64,000 bases of DNA, taken from NCBI RefSeq assembly GCF_042680725.1, contig NZ_JBHUEK010000031.1, positions 62,001-126,000 of the forward strand. Reading direction: 5' to 3'. The notes beneath the pieces are model-generated. The model worked only from the letters and a program-made list of their open reading frames with translations. It did not search any database and was not told where the DNA came from. This stretch comes from Ferdinandcohnia salidurans (GTDB lineage Bacteria; Bacillota; Bacilli; Bacillales; Bacillaceae_L). Made by a program: the position numbers and the translations under genes. Below are positions 7,888 to 17,322 of this stretch, piece by piece (position 1 is the first letter of the stretch; each line of letters begins with the position of its first letter).

Positions 7888-9192
7888 ATGATACATACGT
7901 ACGAAGATGCTTTGTCATGGATTCATGGAAGATTAAGACTTGGTATGAAGCCAGGACTTGCGCGAATGGAATGGATGATGGAACGGCTCGGTCATCCAGA
8001 AGAAAAAATAAAAACGATTCATGTAGCAGGAACAAACGGGAAAGGCTCAACTGTTAGCTACATTCGCAATATGTTACAAGAAGCTGGATATAGGGTTGGA
8101 ACATTTACTTCTCCTTATATTGAGACCTTTAATGAACGAATTAGTGTAGATGGAAAACCTATATCGAACGACGAAATTGTCACTCTTTTAAAGGTGATCA
8201 AACCATTAGCAGATGAATTAGAAGGGTCGGAACTTGGGGGTCCAACTGAATTTGAAGTAATCACGGCAATGGCTCTCTATTATTTCGGGGAAAACACGGA
8301 TATTGATTTCGTGATAATGGAGGTTGGATTAGGGGGCAAGTTAGACTCAACAAATGTGATAACTCCTCTTGTATCTATAATCACGAGTATTGGATTCGAC
8401 CATATGAATATTTTAGGGGACACCATTGAAAAAATCACCGGAGAAAAAGCGGGTATCATTAAGCAAAATGTCCCGGTCGTGTCAGCAGTTGAACAACAGG
8501 AAGCTATTGAGGTTATTAAGGCCAAGGCAAAAGAAGAAAATAGTCAACTGTATCAATTGGGACAGGATTTCTTTATTGTAGATCACCAACACAATAATGG
8601 AGAATCATTTACTCTAAAAGCAGATAATCAAACCTTTCATAATCTTAACATTTCCATGAAGGGCACTCATCAGGTACGAAATGCTAGTCTTGCAGTAATG
8701 GCGTTAAATATTTTAAAGAATAGTGAGATTGTACAAATCGGAGATCATGAACTTGCAGCTGGATTAGAAAAAACAAAATGGATTGGTCGCTTTGAAGAGA
8801 TTTCGAAAGAGCCCCTTGTCATTCTGGACGGAGCTCATAATCCTGAAGGAATTAAAAGCCTTGTTGATACAATTCAGGCGCACCTAAAAGAGAAAGAAAT
8901 CCACATTATTTTTAGCGCATTACATGATAAAAAACTTGATACGATGATTGGGCAACTTGAAGCAGTCGCTGATAACCTAACATTTACAACCTTTGACTTT
9001 CCGAGAGCAGCAAGCTCCAACGAACTATATGAAAATTCTTCTAAAGGCGAAAATATTGCTACGCTTGAAAACTGGAAGGATGCTGTGAAAAAGGGATTAG
9101 ACAAAATAACAGCGGAAAAGAATGCAGTCCTAGTTATAACTGGTTCACTTTATTTTATATCAGAGGTTAGGGGATTTTTATTATCAAAATAA
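7888..9192 (+). CDS. folC: Bifunctional folylpolyglutamate synthase/dihydrofolate synthase
   Basis: Adds glutamate to dihydropteroate and to reduced folates using ATP. Seen: the Mur-ligase-type P-loop GTNGKGS at residues 48-54, the FTSPYIETFNERI folate-site motif, and the C-terminal ligase domain with ILDGAHNPEG. 434 aa, the usual length. The ATG at 7888 has GGAGG 7 nt upstream; an in-frame ATG at 7864 lies before that Shine-Dalgarno and is rejected. It lies between valS and the pilus cluster; in B. subtilis the neighbour at this point is comC. Confidence 0.96.
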   Translation: MIHTYEDALSWIHGRLRLGMKPGLARMEWMMERLGHPEEKIKTIHVAGTNGKGSTVSYIRNMLQEAGYRVGTFTSPYIETFNERISVDGKPISNDEIVTLLKVIKPLADELEGSELGGPTEFEVITAMALYYFGENTDIDFVIMEVGLGGKLDSTNVITPLVSIITSIGFDHMNILGDTIEKITGEKAGIIKQNVPVVSAVEQQEAIEVIKAKAKEENSQLYQLGQDFFIVDHQHNNGESFTLKADNQTFHNLNISMKGTHQVRNASLAVMALNILKNSEIVQIGDHELAAGLEKTKWIGRFEEISKEPLVILDGAHNPEGIKSLVDTIQAHLKEKEIHIIFSALHDKKLDTMIGQLEAVADNLTFTTFDFPRAASSNELYENSSKGENIATLENWKDAVKKGLDKITAEKNAVLVITGSLYFISEVRGFLLSK

Positions 9193-9216
9193 CTGAATAG
9201 AGGCAAGATAGATGTG

Positions 9217-9254
9217 AAATAGATAAGAAAAGACTTTTCTTGTCTATTTTTTTA
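9217..9254 (+). terminator. Terminator after folC
   Basis: AAATAGATAAGAAAA pairs with TTTTCTTGTCTATTT (one bulge), followed by a T-run. It separates folC from the pilus cluster. Confidence 0.8.
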
Positions 9255-9360
9255 CATGAAAATACAAATTCTGACGCGTCTTTATGTTTTTTCCTTTCCA
9301 ATATAATTTAATAACAATATAATGGTGCTAAAGAACTAATAGTGAAGAGGGGGATGGAGG

Positions 9361-9786
9361 TTGAAGATAAAGAATCAAAATGGGATCACCTTAATTGAAA
9401 TTCTCGCCTCCATCGTCATTCTGTCAATTATCATTATGTCAATCACACCAATGTTCATACAATCATCTAGGGCTAATCATCTGTCGAAAAATATAACAGA
9501 GTCAACTTATCTTGCAGAATCCGAGATGGAAGAAATCATAAATCTAAATACAAATTCTAATACACCATCATTAAATAATCTATCAAATAAAATACAAAAT
9601 AAAGGGTACCAAAGTGACCCTTCATGCACTAACTGTTATGGAATATCAAAAGAAGGTCGTTATATTCTCGTGCAAATTAATGACATATCAACTGATCTCG
9701 GAAAAATTGTGATGAAAATCTATAGAGATACATCTAAAAGAGAGCTTGAATCCCAAATGGAGATGATTATATCTTGGAAAAAATAG
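9361..9786 (+). CDS. Type IV pilus minor prepilin (PilV-like)
   Basis: 141 aa. It begins MKIKNQNG, then ITLIEILASIV: a class III prepilin leader with cleavage after Gly8 and Glu at +5, followed by a hydrophobic N-helix. The body is short, with one CxxC (SCTNC) that could form a disulfide outside the cell. The TTG start at 9361 has GAGGGGG 7 nt upstream. First gene of the pilus cluster; the next pilin starts 13 bp later, so co-transcription is likely. Probably helps prime or decorate the pilus; the exact minor pilin class is uncertain. Confidence 0.85.
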   Translation: MKIKNQNGITLIEILASIVILSIIIMSITPMFIQSSRANHLSKNITESTYLAESEMEEIINLNTNSNTPSLNNLSNKIQNKGYQSDPSCTNCYGISKEGRYILVQINDISTDLGKIVMKIYRDTSKRELESQMEMIISWKK

Positions 9787-9799
9787 TGGGTGTTAAAAA

Positions 9800-10192
9800 A
9801 TGATAAAGTCCGAAAGAGGTGTTACTTTAGTTGAACTATTAGCCGCCATTTCACTTCTTTCAATCATTCTACTTCTAGCTAGTTCTGTTCATTTATTTGG
9901 ACAAAAACAAATGAATTCACAATCGGATGAGGTACAAAAACAATCACAAGAAAGACTAGCGGCAAATCTAATTACAAAAGAAATTAGAAAAGCAAAAACT
10001 GTCGAGGTGAAAAACCCTAATCAGTTAACCGTTAATGATACAGATACTTACAAACTAGAAGGAACGACAATTAAGAAAAACAATGAAGAGTTTATGACAA
10101 AGATAAACGGTTTTTCTGTTACAAAGAATGGAAATCAAGTTAATTTAAAAATTGGGAACCTGCCAGAAACCACTATTTATATACGAGAATAG
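9800..10192 (+). CDS. Type IV pilus minor prepilin (PilW/GspJ-like)
   Basis: 130 aa with the leader MIKSERG cleaved before VTLVELLAAIS (Glu at +5) and a hydrophobic N-helix. The body is mostly beta-type, with DEVQKQSQERLAANLITKEIRKAK following the helix as in PilW/GspJ family pilins. It sits between two other pilin-like genes, with 13 bp upstream and 10 bp downstream spacing. Probably part of the minor pilin priming complex. The assignment to PilW is by order and pattern only. Confidence 0.82.
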   Translation: MIKSERGVTLVELLAAISLLSIILLLASSVHLFGQKQMNSQSDEVQKQSQERLAANLITKEIRKAKTVEVKNPNQLTVNDTDTYKLEGTTIKKNNEEFMTKINGFSVTKNGNQVNLKIGNLPETTIYIRE

Positions 10193-10202
10193 GCGTGATA
10201 TT

Positions 10203-11732
10203 TTGAAAAAACGGACTTCATTCTTAAATAATGAAAAAGGTGTTGCCCTAGTTATGGTACTGTTAATCCTAACTGTCGTTACTATATTGGGCCTAGCACT
10301 AATGGGACTTACATTGAATAATATGAAAATGAGCTCCAGTGAAAGAACCTACCAATCTACTTATTATATTGCTGAATCAGGCGTTACATATACGTTGGAT
10401 AAGGTGAATAAGAACATCGTACATATTTATAACGACTCAACAAATAAAACCACTTTTTTTTCAAAAATTGATAGCATGATCACGGATATTAACAATGAAC
10501 TACCTTATACAAACTTTGAAGAAGCTTTTGGACATCAACCAGAAGCAAAAATACTGATTGAAAAGATTGGGAATCAAAATGCCAACGCAAGCCATCACGA
10601 TTATAAAATCACATCGATCGGAACAATCGATAATCGGTCACGGACGGTTGAGAAACAAATCCGCATCAAATGGGTAGCTAAAAGTAATGTAGAAATTCCT
10701 GATACAGCTGTGTTTGTTAAAGAGGTTATTGATTTATCAGGTGGGGCCGATATTTTTGGTGATGTCGGGACAAACTCATCTGCCCCTAAATCGGTTAAAC
10801 TTAGCGGTGGTGCGAGTATTTCAGGAACGGTATATGTAGGTCCTAGTGCTGGAAATGACGTTATTGAGAAACCGCAAAATATGAACGTGGACTTTGAAAT
10901 AGTTAATATACCATATATAAAAATATTTAACTTACCACAGTTTCCTGCATTTCCTAACAATCCAATACCAAAGAACAAAAGAATTTATAACAATAACAAT
11001 AGTCATGACGTCATCTATAACGGATCATTGCGTATAAATGACTGGGTTGCTAACAATTATACTTTAAATCTGACGGAGGATTTGCAATTCAATGAGATTT
11101 ATATTACTTCGAATAATACATTAAATATTGATATAGGTAGTGCTGATCGAAATATCGTTCTAAATCATTTAAATGTTCCAAATGGAAAAATTAATATAAT
11201 TGGAACAGGAAAGCTTACCTTTTATGTTAATAACAATATTACAATGGGTGCAGGCAGTGTTATTAATACCACAGATGAGATTGAAGATATTAAAAAGAAG
11301 AATGAATCAACAAGAGCGGAGCTTATCAAAGAACAAATTAAAAAGCTTGATATTTTTTATAAGGGCCCTAGCCTAGATATGTCAGGAAGTCAAAAAATAT
11401 ACGGTTCGTTATATGCACAACATGCAAACATTTCGCTGACTGGAGGATCTGGTTTTCAAGGTCATATTATTACTGGTGGTGGAAAGATAGACATTAGTGG
11501 AGGAGCTAATGCTATAACTCAAATCTTCTACGCACCAAATTCGAATGTAAATATATCAGGTGGAGGCACCATTATAGGTAATATTATTTCTAAGAACTTA
11601 ACCATCTCTGGGGGAGGATCGATAACATATAATAATGTTTTAGATGATGATATTCCCCCAATCTTTGGTGGGTCAACGGGTGCTATATCATCAAAGGATA
11701 TTCTCTCAACAGAACCAACTAGAGAAAAATAA
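10203..11732 (+). CDS. Large PilX/GspK-like pilin-related protein with repetitive C-terminal region
   Basis: 509 aa. N-terminus MKKRTSFLNNEKG then VALVMVLLILTVV: a prepilin-like leader and helix, but position +5 is Met, not Glu, as is common in PilX/GspK. The helix is followed by YYIAESGVTYTLDKV, a pattern of PilX N-termini. The C-terminal 320 residues hold repeated LSGGA/ISGGG/MSGSQ units spaced along beta-rich sequence (for example LSGGADIFGDVG, LSGGASISGTV, ISGGANAITQ, ISGGGTIIGN), suggesting a beta-solenoid. The TTG start at 10203 follows the upstream stop by 10 bp; a start inside the previous gene is rejected. A pilus tip component or adhesin is a reasonable inference. Confidence 0.8.
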   Translation: MKKRTSFLNNEKGVALVMVLLILTVVTILGLALMGLTLNNMKMSSSERTYQSTYYIAESGVTYTLDKVNKNIVHIYNDSTNKTTFFSKIDSMITDINNELPYTNFEEAFGHQPEAKILIEKIGNQNANASHHDYKITSIGTIDNRSRTVEKQIRIKWVAKSNVEIPDTAVFVKEVIDLSGGADIFGDVGTNSSAPKSVKLSGGASISGTVYVGPSAGNDVIEKPQNMNVDFEIVNIPYIKIFNLPQFPAFPNNPIPKNKRIYNNNNSHDVIYNGSLRINDWVANNYTLNLTEDLQFNEIYITSNNTLNIDIGSADRNIVLNHLNVPNGKINIIGTGKLTFYVNNNITMGAGSVINTTDEIEDIKKKNESTRAELIKEQIKKLDIFYKGPSLDMSGSQKIYGSLYAQHANISLTGGSGFQGHIITGGGKIDISGGANAITQIFYAPNSNVNISGGGTIIGNIISKNLTISGGGSITYNNVLDDDIPPIFGGSTGAISSKDILSTEPTREK

Positions 11733-11739
11733 GTATATA

Positions 11740-11766
11740 AATGGGGCGAACTGCCCTATTTTTTTA
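11740..11766 (+). terminator. Terminator after the minor pilin genes
   Basis: TGGGGC and GCCCTA flank a 5-nt loop, then TTTTTTT. It probably separates the minor pilin transcript from the VanW-like/pilBTC transcript. Confidence 0.7.
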
Positions 11767-11985
11767 TGCTTTAGAATCCAGTTTGAAAAAGTGACAAAAT
11801 GTATGAATTAATTACAAATATCGTGTAAATCTTCTTTAGTATTTTCCTATTTTCATATAAAATGATAGGTGAAGAATAGGTATTTTTTACTATAAAAACA
11901 TGCGTTTGAATCTGGGGACACTACAAACAAAACATACAATTAGTTCGAAATAAAAAGCTACATAAACAGTTGAAGGGGGGACAAC

Positions 11986-13326
11986 ATGCAAAAATTATTC
12001 TCAGTAAAAATATTCAGCCTGCTAATTAGTTGTGTTTTACTGTTATCACTTTTTTCAACTGTTGGTGCAAGAACATATCATGCATTCTTTGCCGAGGATG
12101 TATTCAAAGAAGGAACACTGATTGGCCCCGTGGATGTTTCAGGCTTGGGTGAGGAAGATGCAAAAGGCATTTTATTATCAGAGATTGAAAACTGGTATGA
12201 GATAGGTGAACTTTCACTTGTATCTGGTGATAAAAAAATGAAGTTGAACAAACGTGAAGTATTTAGCTTTCATATTCTTGAGAGTATTGATTCAGCGGTG
12301 GATGGCATCCAAAACCCCCTTCTTACGGATTTAAAGGATGATCATTTTGAAACAGTACTTACAGAATTAACATTGATGGAATTACAGGATTTTAAGGCTG
12401 AAGAACTTAAATCTGGGATCTTAGCTCCTGCCTCAAATTTACATCCTGGTGAAATAGAAATTAAGCTTGATCCATTTGTAATTGTTGATGATACCAATGT
12501 AATATCACGATCGGTTATTGATCATTTTGACGATGAGAGTGAAATAGTTAAATGGGTTAATGAGTTTGGAGTTGTACATGTACCTGCAAACAAGCCATTT
12601 TCATTACTTACCTTATTATCTGAAAGTGGCACAACAAATCACTATTCAGACCAAGCATTAAGTGTAATCGCTACAGGAATATATTCTTCTGTACTACCGT
12701 CAAATTTTAAAATTATTGAAAGACATATTAGTGATGTGCTTCCCTCTTATGCTGATTTTGGCTATGAGGCTAAGATTGAAAACAAGAAAAAGGATTTAAT
12801 TATCTACAATGAAAATCCTTACGATTATAAACTGGTTTTTTCATTAACGGACGAAGGGTTAGAAGTCCAACTCGTTGGTGCTGAGTTCCCACAAACAATC
12901 AAGGTCTCCATAGAGGATGAAGAAACCTTTAAACCAAAGATTATTAAGCAATATGATAGTACCCTTCCTAAAGGGAAAATGGTTGTCAAGCAAAAAGGTA
13001 GTACTGGTCAAGTGGCAAAGATTTACCGAATAATAAGTGAGAGTGGCCAAGTAGATCAAAGAGTGGAGATAACTGAGGATTATTATCCACCAATCCATAC
13101 AATTGAAGCTCATAGTATTATCGTTCCGGAACCATCACCCAACCTAAATGATTCAGATTCAGAAGAAAATGGAACTAATTTAGAATCAAATCCTCCTGGA
13201 ACTAATAATGGAACAGAGGGAGAAGAAAATAACAATGAATCGGGAAGTGAATCTCAGGAAGAAAACGAACAAGAAAATACAGATTTATGGGAAGATCCTG
13301 ATCCAATGCATTTAATAAAATCTTAG
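11986..13326 (+). CDS. Divergent VanW-like secreted or anchored protein in the pilus cluster
   Basis: 446 aa with an N-terminal hydrophobic signal/anchor (residues about 5-28). Residues about 200-290 (KPFSLLTLLSESG...IYSSVLPSNFKIIERHISDVLPSYADFGYEAKIE) match the VanW/YoaR pattern (ERHxH..P.Y...G.DA.V), but the usual GGGxCQxSTTLY block is replaced by a sequence lacking the Gly-Gly and Cys. The last 65 residues are a Glu/Asn/Ser-rich linker. RBS AAGGGGGG is 7 nt before the ATG. pilB starts 14 bp downstream, so it is likely translated with the pilus genes. Function unknown; the envelope location is inferred. Confidence 0.72.
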   Translation: MQKLFSVKIFSLLISCVLLLSLFSTVGARTYHAFFAEDVFKEGTLIGPVDVSGLGEEDAKGILLSEIENWYEIGELSLVSGDKKMKLNKREVFSFHILESIDSAVDGIQNPLLTDLKDDHFETVLTELTLMELQDFKAEELKSGILAPASNLHPGEIEIKLDPFVIVDDTNVISRSVIDHFDDESEIVKWVNEFGVVHVPANKPFSLLTLLSESGTTNHYSDQALSVIATGIYSSVLPSNFKIIERHISDVLPSYADFGYEAKIENKKKDLIIYNENPYDYKLVFSLTDEGLEVQLVGAEFPQTIKVSIEDEETFKPKIIKQYDSTLPKGKMVVKQKGSTGQVAKIYRIISESGQVDQRVEITEDYYPPIHTIEAHSIIVPEPSPNLNDSDSEENGTNLESNPPGTNNGTEGEENNNESGSESQEENEQENTDLWEDPDPMHLIKS

Positions 13327-13340
13327 GAAGGGGAAATTCC

Positions 13341-14996
13341 ATGCGAAAACTTCGTAAGCGATTAGGAGACTTACTAGTTGAGTCAGGTCTGATAACAGAG
13401 AATCAATTAAAACAAGCGCTTGAGGACAAAACGGAGTCTCAAAAACTTGGAGATATTCTTCTTCAAAAAGGGTTTATAACCGAGCAACAACTAATTGAAG
13501 TACTAGAATTTCAATTGGGAATACCGCATGTTAGTTTATTCCGATATCCAATCGATACGACATTAACTAACTTAATTCCAAAAGAAATGGCGAGAAGGCA
13601 TTATTTAATTGCTCTTCGAAAAGAAGGGGACAAGCTATTTGTAGCAATGGCGGATCCAATGGACTTCTACGCAATTGAAGATTTACGTCTATTGACTGGT
13701 TTTCATATTGAACCGGTCATCGCTTCAAAGGATGAAATCTTACGTGCAATTAATAAGTTCTATGATTTGGATGAAGGAGTAAAGGAGCTTTTTAATGAAG
13801 CACCAACGGAAATCCAAGAAGAGAAAATTACAAATGAGGATTCTCCCGTTGTTAAATTAGTGAACCAGATCTTGCAAAATGCGGTCCAACAGCGTGCAAG
13901 TGATATCCATGTAGACCCACATGAAACGAAGGTTTTGCTTCGTTACCGAGTGGATGGAGTTCTTCGTACAGAACGAGCTTTACCTAAAAGTATGCAGGGA
14001 GTTTTAACTGCAAGAATAAAAATCATGGCAAACCTCGACATTACGGAAAGTCGAATCCCACAGGATGGCCGGATAAAAGTTAATCTTGAAGCACACCATA
14101 TTGATTTACGTGTTTCTACTTTGCCAACTGTTTATGGTGAAAAGATTGTAATGAGGGTCTTAGATTTAGGAAGCTCACTTAATAATCTTTCACAATTAGG
14201 ATTTAATCGAGTTAACTTTAGTAAATTTAAGAAATTAATTAAAAAACCTACGGGGATTGTATTGATCACAGGCCCAACGGGGTCAGGTAAGTCTTCTACC
14301 CTTTATGCAGCTTTAAACCATCTTAATTCAGAGCATGTAAACATTATTACCATTGAAGACCCTGTTGAATATCAACTCGAAGGTATTAATCAAATTCAAG
14401 TAAATTCAAATGTTGGAATGACGTTTGCAAAAGGGCTAAGAGCAATTTTAAGACAAGATCCTAATATCATCATGGTAGGGGAAATACGTGATCGAGAAAC
14501 AGCAGATGTAGCAGTTAGAGCATCTTTAACGGGTCACTTAGTTTTAAGTACCCTTCATACAAACGATTCTCTGGGAACAATAACTCGTCTAATTGATATG
14601 GGGGTTGAACCATTTCTTGTTGCTTCATCACTATCAGGTGTAGTGGCCCAGCGATTGGTTCGTCGTGTATGCCGCGATTGTGGCCAACTGCAGGAACCTA
14701 CCGTACGTGAGCTCGAAATCTTTGCAAAACGTGGCATTGCAGTTGATAAGGTGAACAGAGGAAAAGGCTGTGGGACGTGTAATATGACCGGTTACAAAGG
14801 CAGAGTTGCTATTCATGAATTATTAATCATTAATGATGATATGAAAAGGGCGATTATGAATCGAGAATCCTACACGACACTTCGTGAATTGGCTATTAAA
14901 AATGAAACCATTTTTCTAATTGATGATGGATTATTAAAGGTTCAACAAGGATTAACAACAACTGAAGAAATATTAAGAGTGACAACTGCTGAATAG
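13341..14996 (+). CDS. pilB: Type IV pilus extension ATPase PilB
   Basis: 551-aa GspE/PilB hexameric ATPase driving pilin polymerisation at the inner face of the membrane. Seen: two tandem MshEN-type motifs at residues 7-30 (RLGDLLVESGLITENQL) and 35-58 (KLGDILLQKGFITEQQL), an N2 domain, Walker A GPTGSGKS at 311-318, the Asp and His boxes (TIEDPVEYQLEGINQIQV; TGHLVLSTLHTN), and a zinc tetracysteine (C444, C447, C477, C480), a feature of PilB/GspE and not PilT. The MshEN match suggests control by c-di-GMP (inference). pilT follows after 11 bp. Confidence 0.95.
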   Translation: MRKLRKRLGDLLVESGLITENQLKQALEDKTESQKLGDILLQKGFITEQQLIEVLEFQLGIPHVSLFRYPIDTTLTNLIPKEMARRHYLIALRKEGDKLFVAMADPMDFYAIEDLRLLTGFHIEPVIASKDEILRAINKFYDLDEGVKELFNEAPTEIQEEKITNEDSPVVKLVNQILQNAVQQRASDIHVDPHETKVLLRYRVDGVLRTERALPKSMQGVLTARIKIMANLDITESRIPQDGRIKVNLEAHHIDLRVSTLPTVYGEKIVMRVLDLGSSLNNLSQLGFNRVNFSKFKKLIKKPTGIVLITGPTGSGKSSTLYAALNHLNSEHVNIITIEDPVEYQLEGINQIQVNSNVGMTFAKGLRAILRQDPNIIMVGEIRDRETADVAVRASLTGHLVLSTLHTNDSLGTITRLIDMGVEPFLVASSLSGVVAQRLVRRVCRDCGQLQEPTVRELEIFAKRGIAVDKVNRGKGCGTCNMTGYKGRVAIHELLIINDDMKRAIMNRESYTTLRELAIKNETIFLIDDGLLKVQQGLTTTEEILRVTTAE

Positions 14997-15007
14997 GTGG
15001 GAACTAA

Positions 15008-16054
15008 ATGAGAGACGAAATAAATCGAATTTTACATTCAGCAAATGAACATAAGGCTTCTGATATTCATATTACAGCTGGTGTACCTCCAATTTTTCGT
15101 ATTAATGGAGAATTAAAAAGATACGGGAAAGAAATCTTAAAACAGCCAGTAATAGAGGAAATCTCCAAAGCAATTGTCCCAGAGGAAATGTGGGACCAAT
15201 TCAAAGCGAAAGGTGAGCTTGACTTTTCCTATGGAATAGCTGGTGTTTCACGTTTTCGCGTTAACATTTATATGCAAAGAGGCTGTCCTGCAATTGCATT
15301 TCGTGTGATTCCGACGTCGATACCGACGATTGAAGATCTCGCTTTGCCACAGGTGCTTAAAAAGATTTGTCAGAAACCTCAAGGTTTGATACTAGTAACA
15401 GGTCCGACAGGGAGCGGGAAGTCAACAACACTAGCTGCAATGATTCAGTATATTAATCAAACAATGAGTAAGCATGTTGTTACGTTAGAAGATCCGATAG
15501 AATACTTGCATAAGCATGGGATGAGTATTATTGAGCAACGCGAGGTTGGAAGTGACACTCATAATTTTGCAAATGGTCTTCGTGCAGCACTAAGGCAAGA
15601 CCCTGATGTTATTCTTGTAGGTGAAATGCGAGATTTGGAAACAACACAAACAGCTATTACAGCTGCGGAAACAGGCCACCTTGTGTTAGGAACCTTACAT
15701 ACAGTAAGTGCCCCTTCAACAATAGACCGGATTATTGATATGTTTCCTTATTCTCAGCAGCCTCAAATCAAGATTCAGCTTGCAAACGTTCTAGTAAGTG
15801 TTATCTCCCAGAGATTATTCCCAACCATTGATAGAAAGGGAAGGAAAGCTGCTACAGAAATCTTGCTTAATAATTCAGCAGTTGCAAATTTAATTCGAAA
15901 CGATAAAAATCACCAAATTAAAAATGTAATGCAAACAAGCCGTGCTGAAGGAATGCATACGTTGGAAAGCAATATTTTAGACTTAATCCGTGCCGGGGTT
16001 ATTTCTAGAGAAATTGCCCAACCGTTTATACAGGAGTTAAATACGAATGCCTAA
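15008..16054 (+). CDS. pilT: Type IV pilus retraction ATPase PilT
   Basis: 348-aa ATPase that powers pilus retraction (twitching, DNA uptake). Seen: a PAS-like N-terminal domain starting with ASDIHITAGVPPIFRINGEL, Walker A GPTGSGKS at 132-139, VTLEDPIEYLH (Asp box), Walker B-region VILVGEMRD, the His box TGHLVLGTLHT, and a C-terminal region (AVANLIRNDKNHQIKN) equivalent to the AIRNLIRE motif of PilT. It lacks the tetracysteine. Start ATG at 15008 with GGTGGGA 5 nt upstream. It overlaps pilC by 8 bp, implying translational coupling. Having both PilB and PilT argues for a retractile pilus and not only a ComG-type pseudopilus. Confidence 0.94.
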   Translation: MRDEINRILHSANEHKASDIHITAGVPPIFRINGELKRYGKEILKQPVIEEISKAIVPEEMWDQFKAKGELDFSYGIAGVSRFRVNIYMQRGCPAIAFRVIPTSIPTIEDLALPQVLKKICQKPQGLILVTGPTGSGKSTTLAAMIQYINQTMSKHVVTLEDPIEYLHKHGMSIIEQREVGSDTHNFANGLRAALRQDPDVILVGEMRDLETTQTAITAAETGHLVLGTLHTVSAPSTIDRIIDMFPYSQQPQIKIQLANVLVSVISQRLFPTIDRKGRKAATEILLNNSAVANLIRNDKNHQIKNVMQTSRAEGMHTLESNILDLIRAGVISREIAQPFIQELNTNA

Positions 16055-17252
16055 ATTTAAATATGAGGGTAGAGATAAATTCGGAAAGAAGTCCGGCACA
16101 ATTTCAGGAACTTCTAAAACCGATGCAGTCTCATCACTAAGTGATAAAGGAATTAGGGTAATTAGCATTAATGAATTACCTGAAACCTTTTTAACGAAAG
16201 ATATAGCCATTGGCAATCCTGTAAAACTACGGGATTTTGTCATTTTTTTAAGACAGTTTTCAACCCTTATTAAAGCCGGTGTAACCATTGTCGATTCAAT
16301 GAATATTTTGGCACATCAAACCGATAGTAAACCACTTAAGAATGCTCTCTTAGAAGTAGAGTTGGACCTTAGAGAAGGGATTTCCTTATCAACTGCTACT
16401 GCAAAACATAAACGAATTTTTACAAACTTATTCACGAATATGGTACGTGTAGGTGAGGTTGGCGGAAGTTTGGATGAAACACTTGAAAACCTTGCAGTGT
16501 ATTATGAGAAACAAAATAAGACGAGACAAAAGGTAAAGTCAGCGATGGCTTATCCAATTGTAATTGGAATCGTTGCAATAGCAGTTGTCATCTTTTTATT
16601 AGTTTCTGTTGTACCAACTTTTGTTGACATGTTCGCTGACTTTGGAGCCGAACTGCCTGCTATTACAAAATTCGTGTTAAACGCAAGTGTGTTTATGCAA
16701 AAGTTTTGGTGGCTTGTATTACTTTTAGGAATTTTTATATTTTTAATGTTTACTCTTCTTAAGCAAAGACAAGAGACAAGATATTACGTGGATTATGCCA
16801 AAATAAAAATGCCGATATTTGGGAAGCTAATACAGAAGGCTGTTCTTGCCCGGTTAACGAGAACATTAAGTTCCATGTTGAATAGTTCAGTACCTATTTT
16901 ACAGGCGTTAGTTGTTGTTGAAACGATTGTTGAAAATGAAGTAATAGCAGACGTTGTAAAACAGTCAAGAAAAGCACTAGAACAAGGGAAATCGATGACA
17001 GATCCGATGAAAAAACACTGGGCGTTCCCACCACTGATCATCCATATGATTGCAATTGGCGAAAGTACAGGTTCGTTAGATGAGATGCTAGGGAAAGTAG
17101 CAGATTTTTATGAGGATGAGGTGGAGAATACAACAGATCAATTAAAATCATTAATTGAACCATTATTGATTGTATTTTTGAGCGGAATAGTCGGGACTAT
17201 AGTCACGGCGATTTTAGTACCGATGTTCGACATATTTAATCAAATTAAATGA
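16047..17252 (+). CDS. pilC: Type IV pilus platform protein PilC (GspF family)
   Basis: 401-aa integral membrane protein on which PilB and PilT act. Seen: two T2SSF domains with repeated motifs (FLRQFSTLIKAGVTIVDSM and LTRTLSSMLNSSVPILQAL), each followed by a helical bundle; GEVGGSLDETLENLA and GESTGSLDEMLGKVA are the paired repeat signatures. Hydrophobic segments lie at about 168-190, 215-240 and near the C-terminus (PLLIVFLSGIVGTIVTAILVP). The ATG overlaps the 3' end of pilT. Normal length for the family. Confidence 0.94.
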   Translation: MPKFKYEGRDKFGKKSGTISGTSKTDAVSSLSDKGIRVISINELPETFLTKDIAIGNPVKLRDFVIFLRQFSTLIKAGVTIVDSMNILAHQTDSKPLKNALLEVELDLREGISLSTATAKHKRIFTNLFTNMVRVGEVGGSLDETLENLAVYYEKQNKTRQKVKSAMAYPIVIGIVAIAVVIFLLVSVVPTFVDMFADFGAELPAITKFVLNASVFMQKFWWLVLLLGIFIFLMFTLLKQRQETRYYVDYAKIKMPIFGKLIQKAVLARLTRTLSSMLNSSVPILQALVVVETIVENEVIADVVKQSRKALEQGKSMTDPMKKHWAFPPLIIHMIAIGESTGSLDEMLGKVADFYEDEVENTTDQLKSLIEPLLIVFLSGIVGTIVTAILVPMFDIFNQIK

Positions 17253-17322
17253 TCTTATTGTGAGAAAAGACATACATTTGTAAAAGAATGTTTAAAACTA
17301 TGTTATTTTAAACAAATTTCTA

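Noticed and set aside
9302..9323. Two TATAAT boxes upstream of the first pilin gene as promoters
   Set aside because: Neither has an acceptable -35 at 16-18 bp; the region is AT-rich and the motif may be chance.
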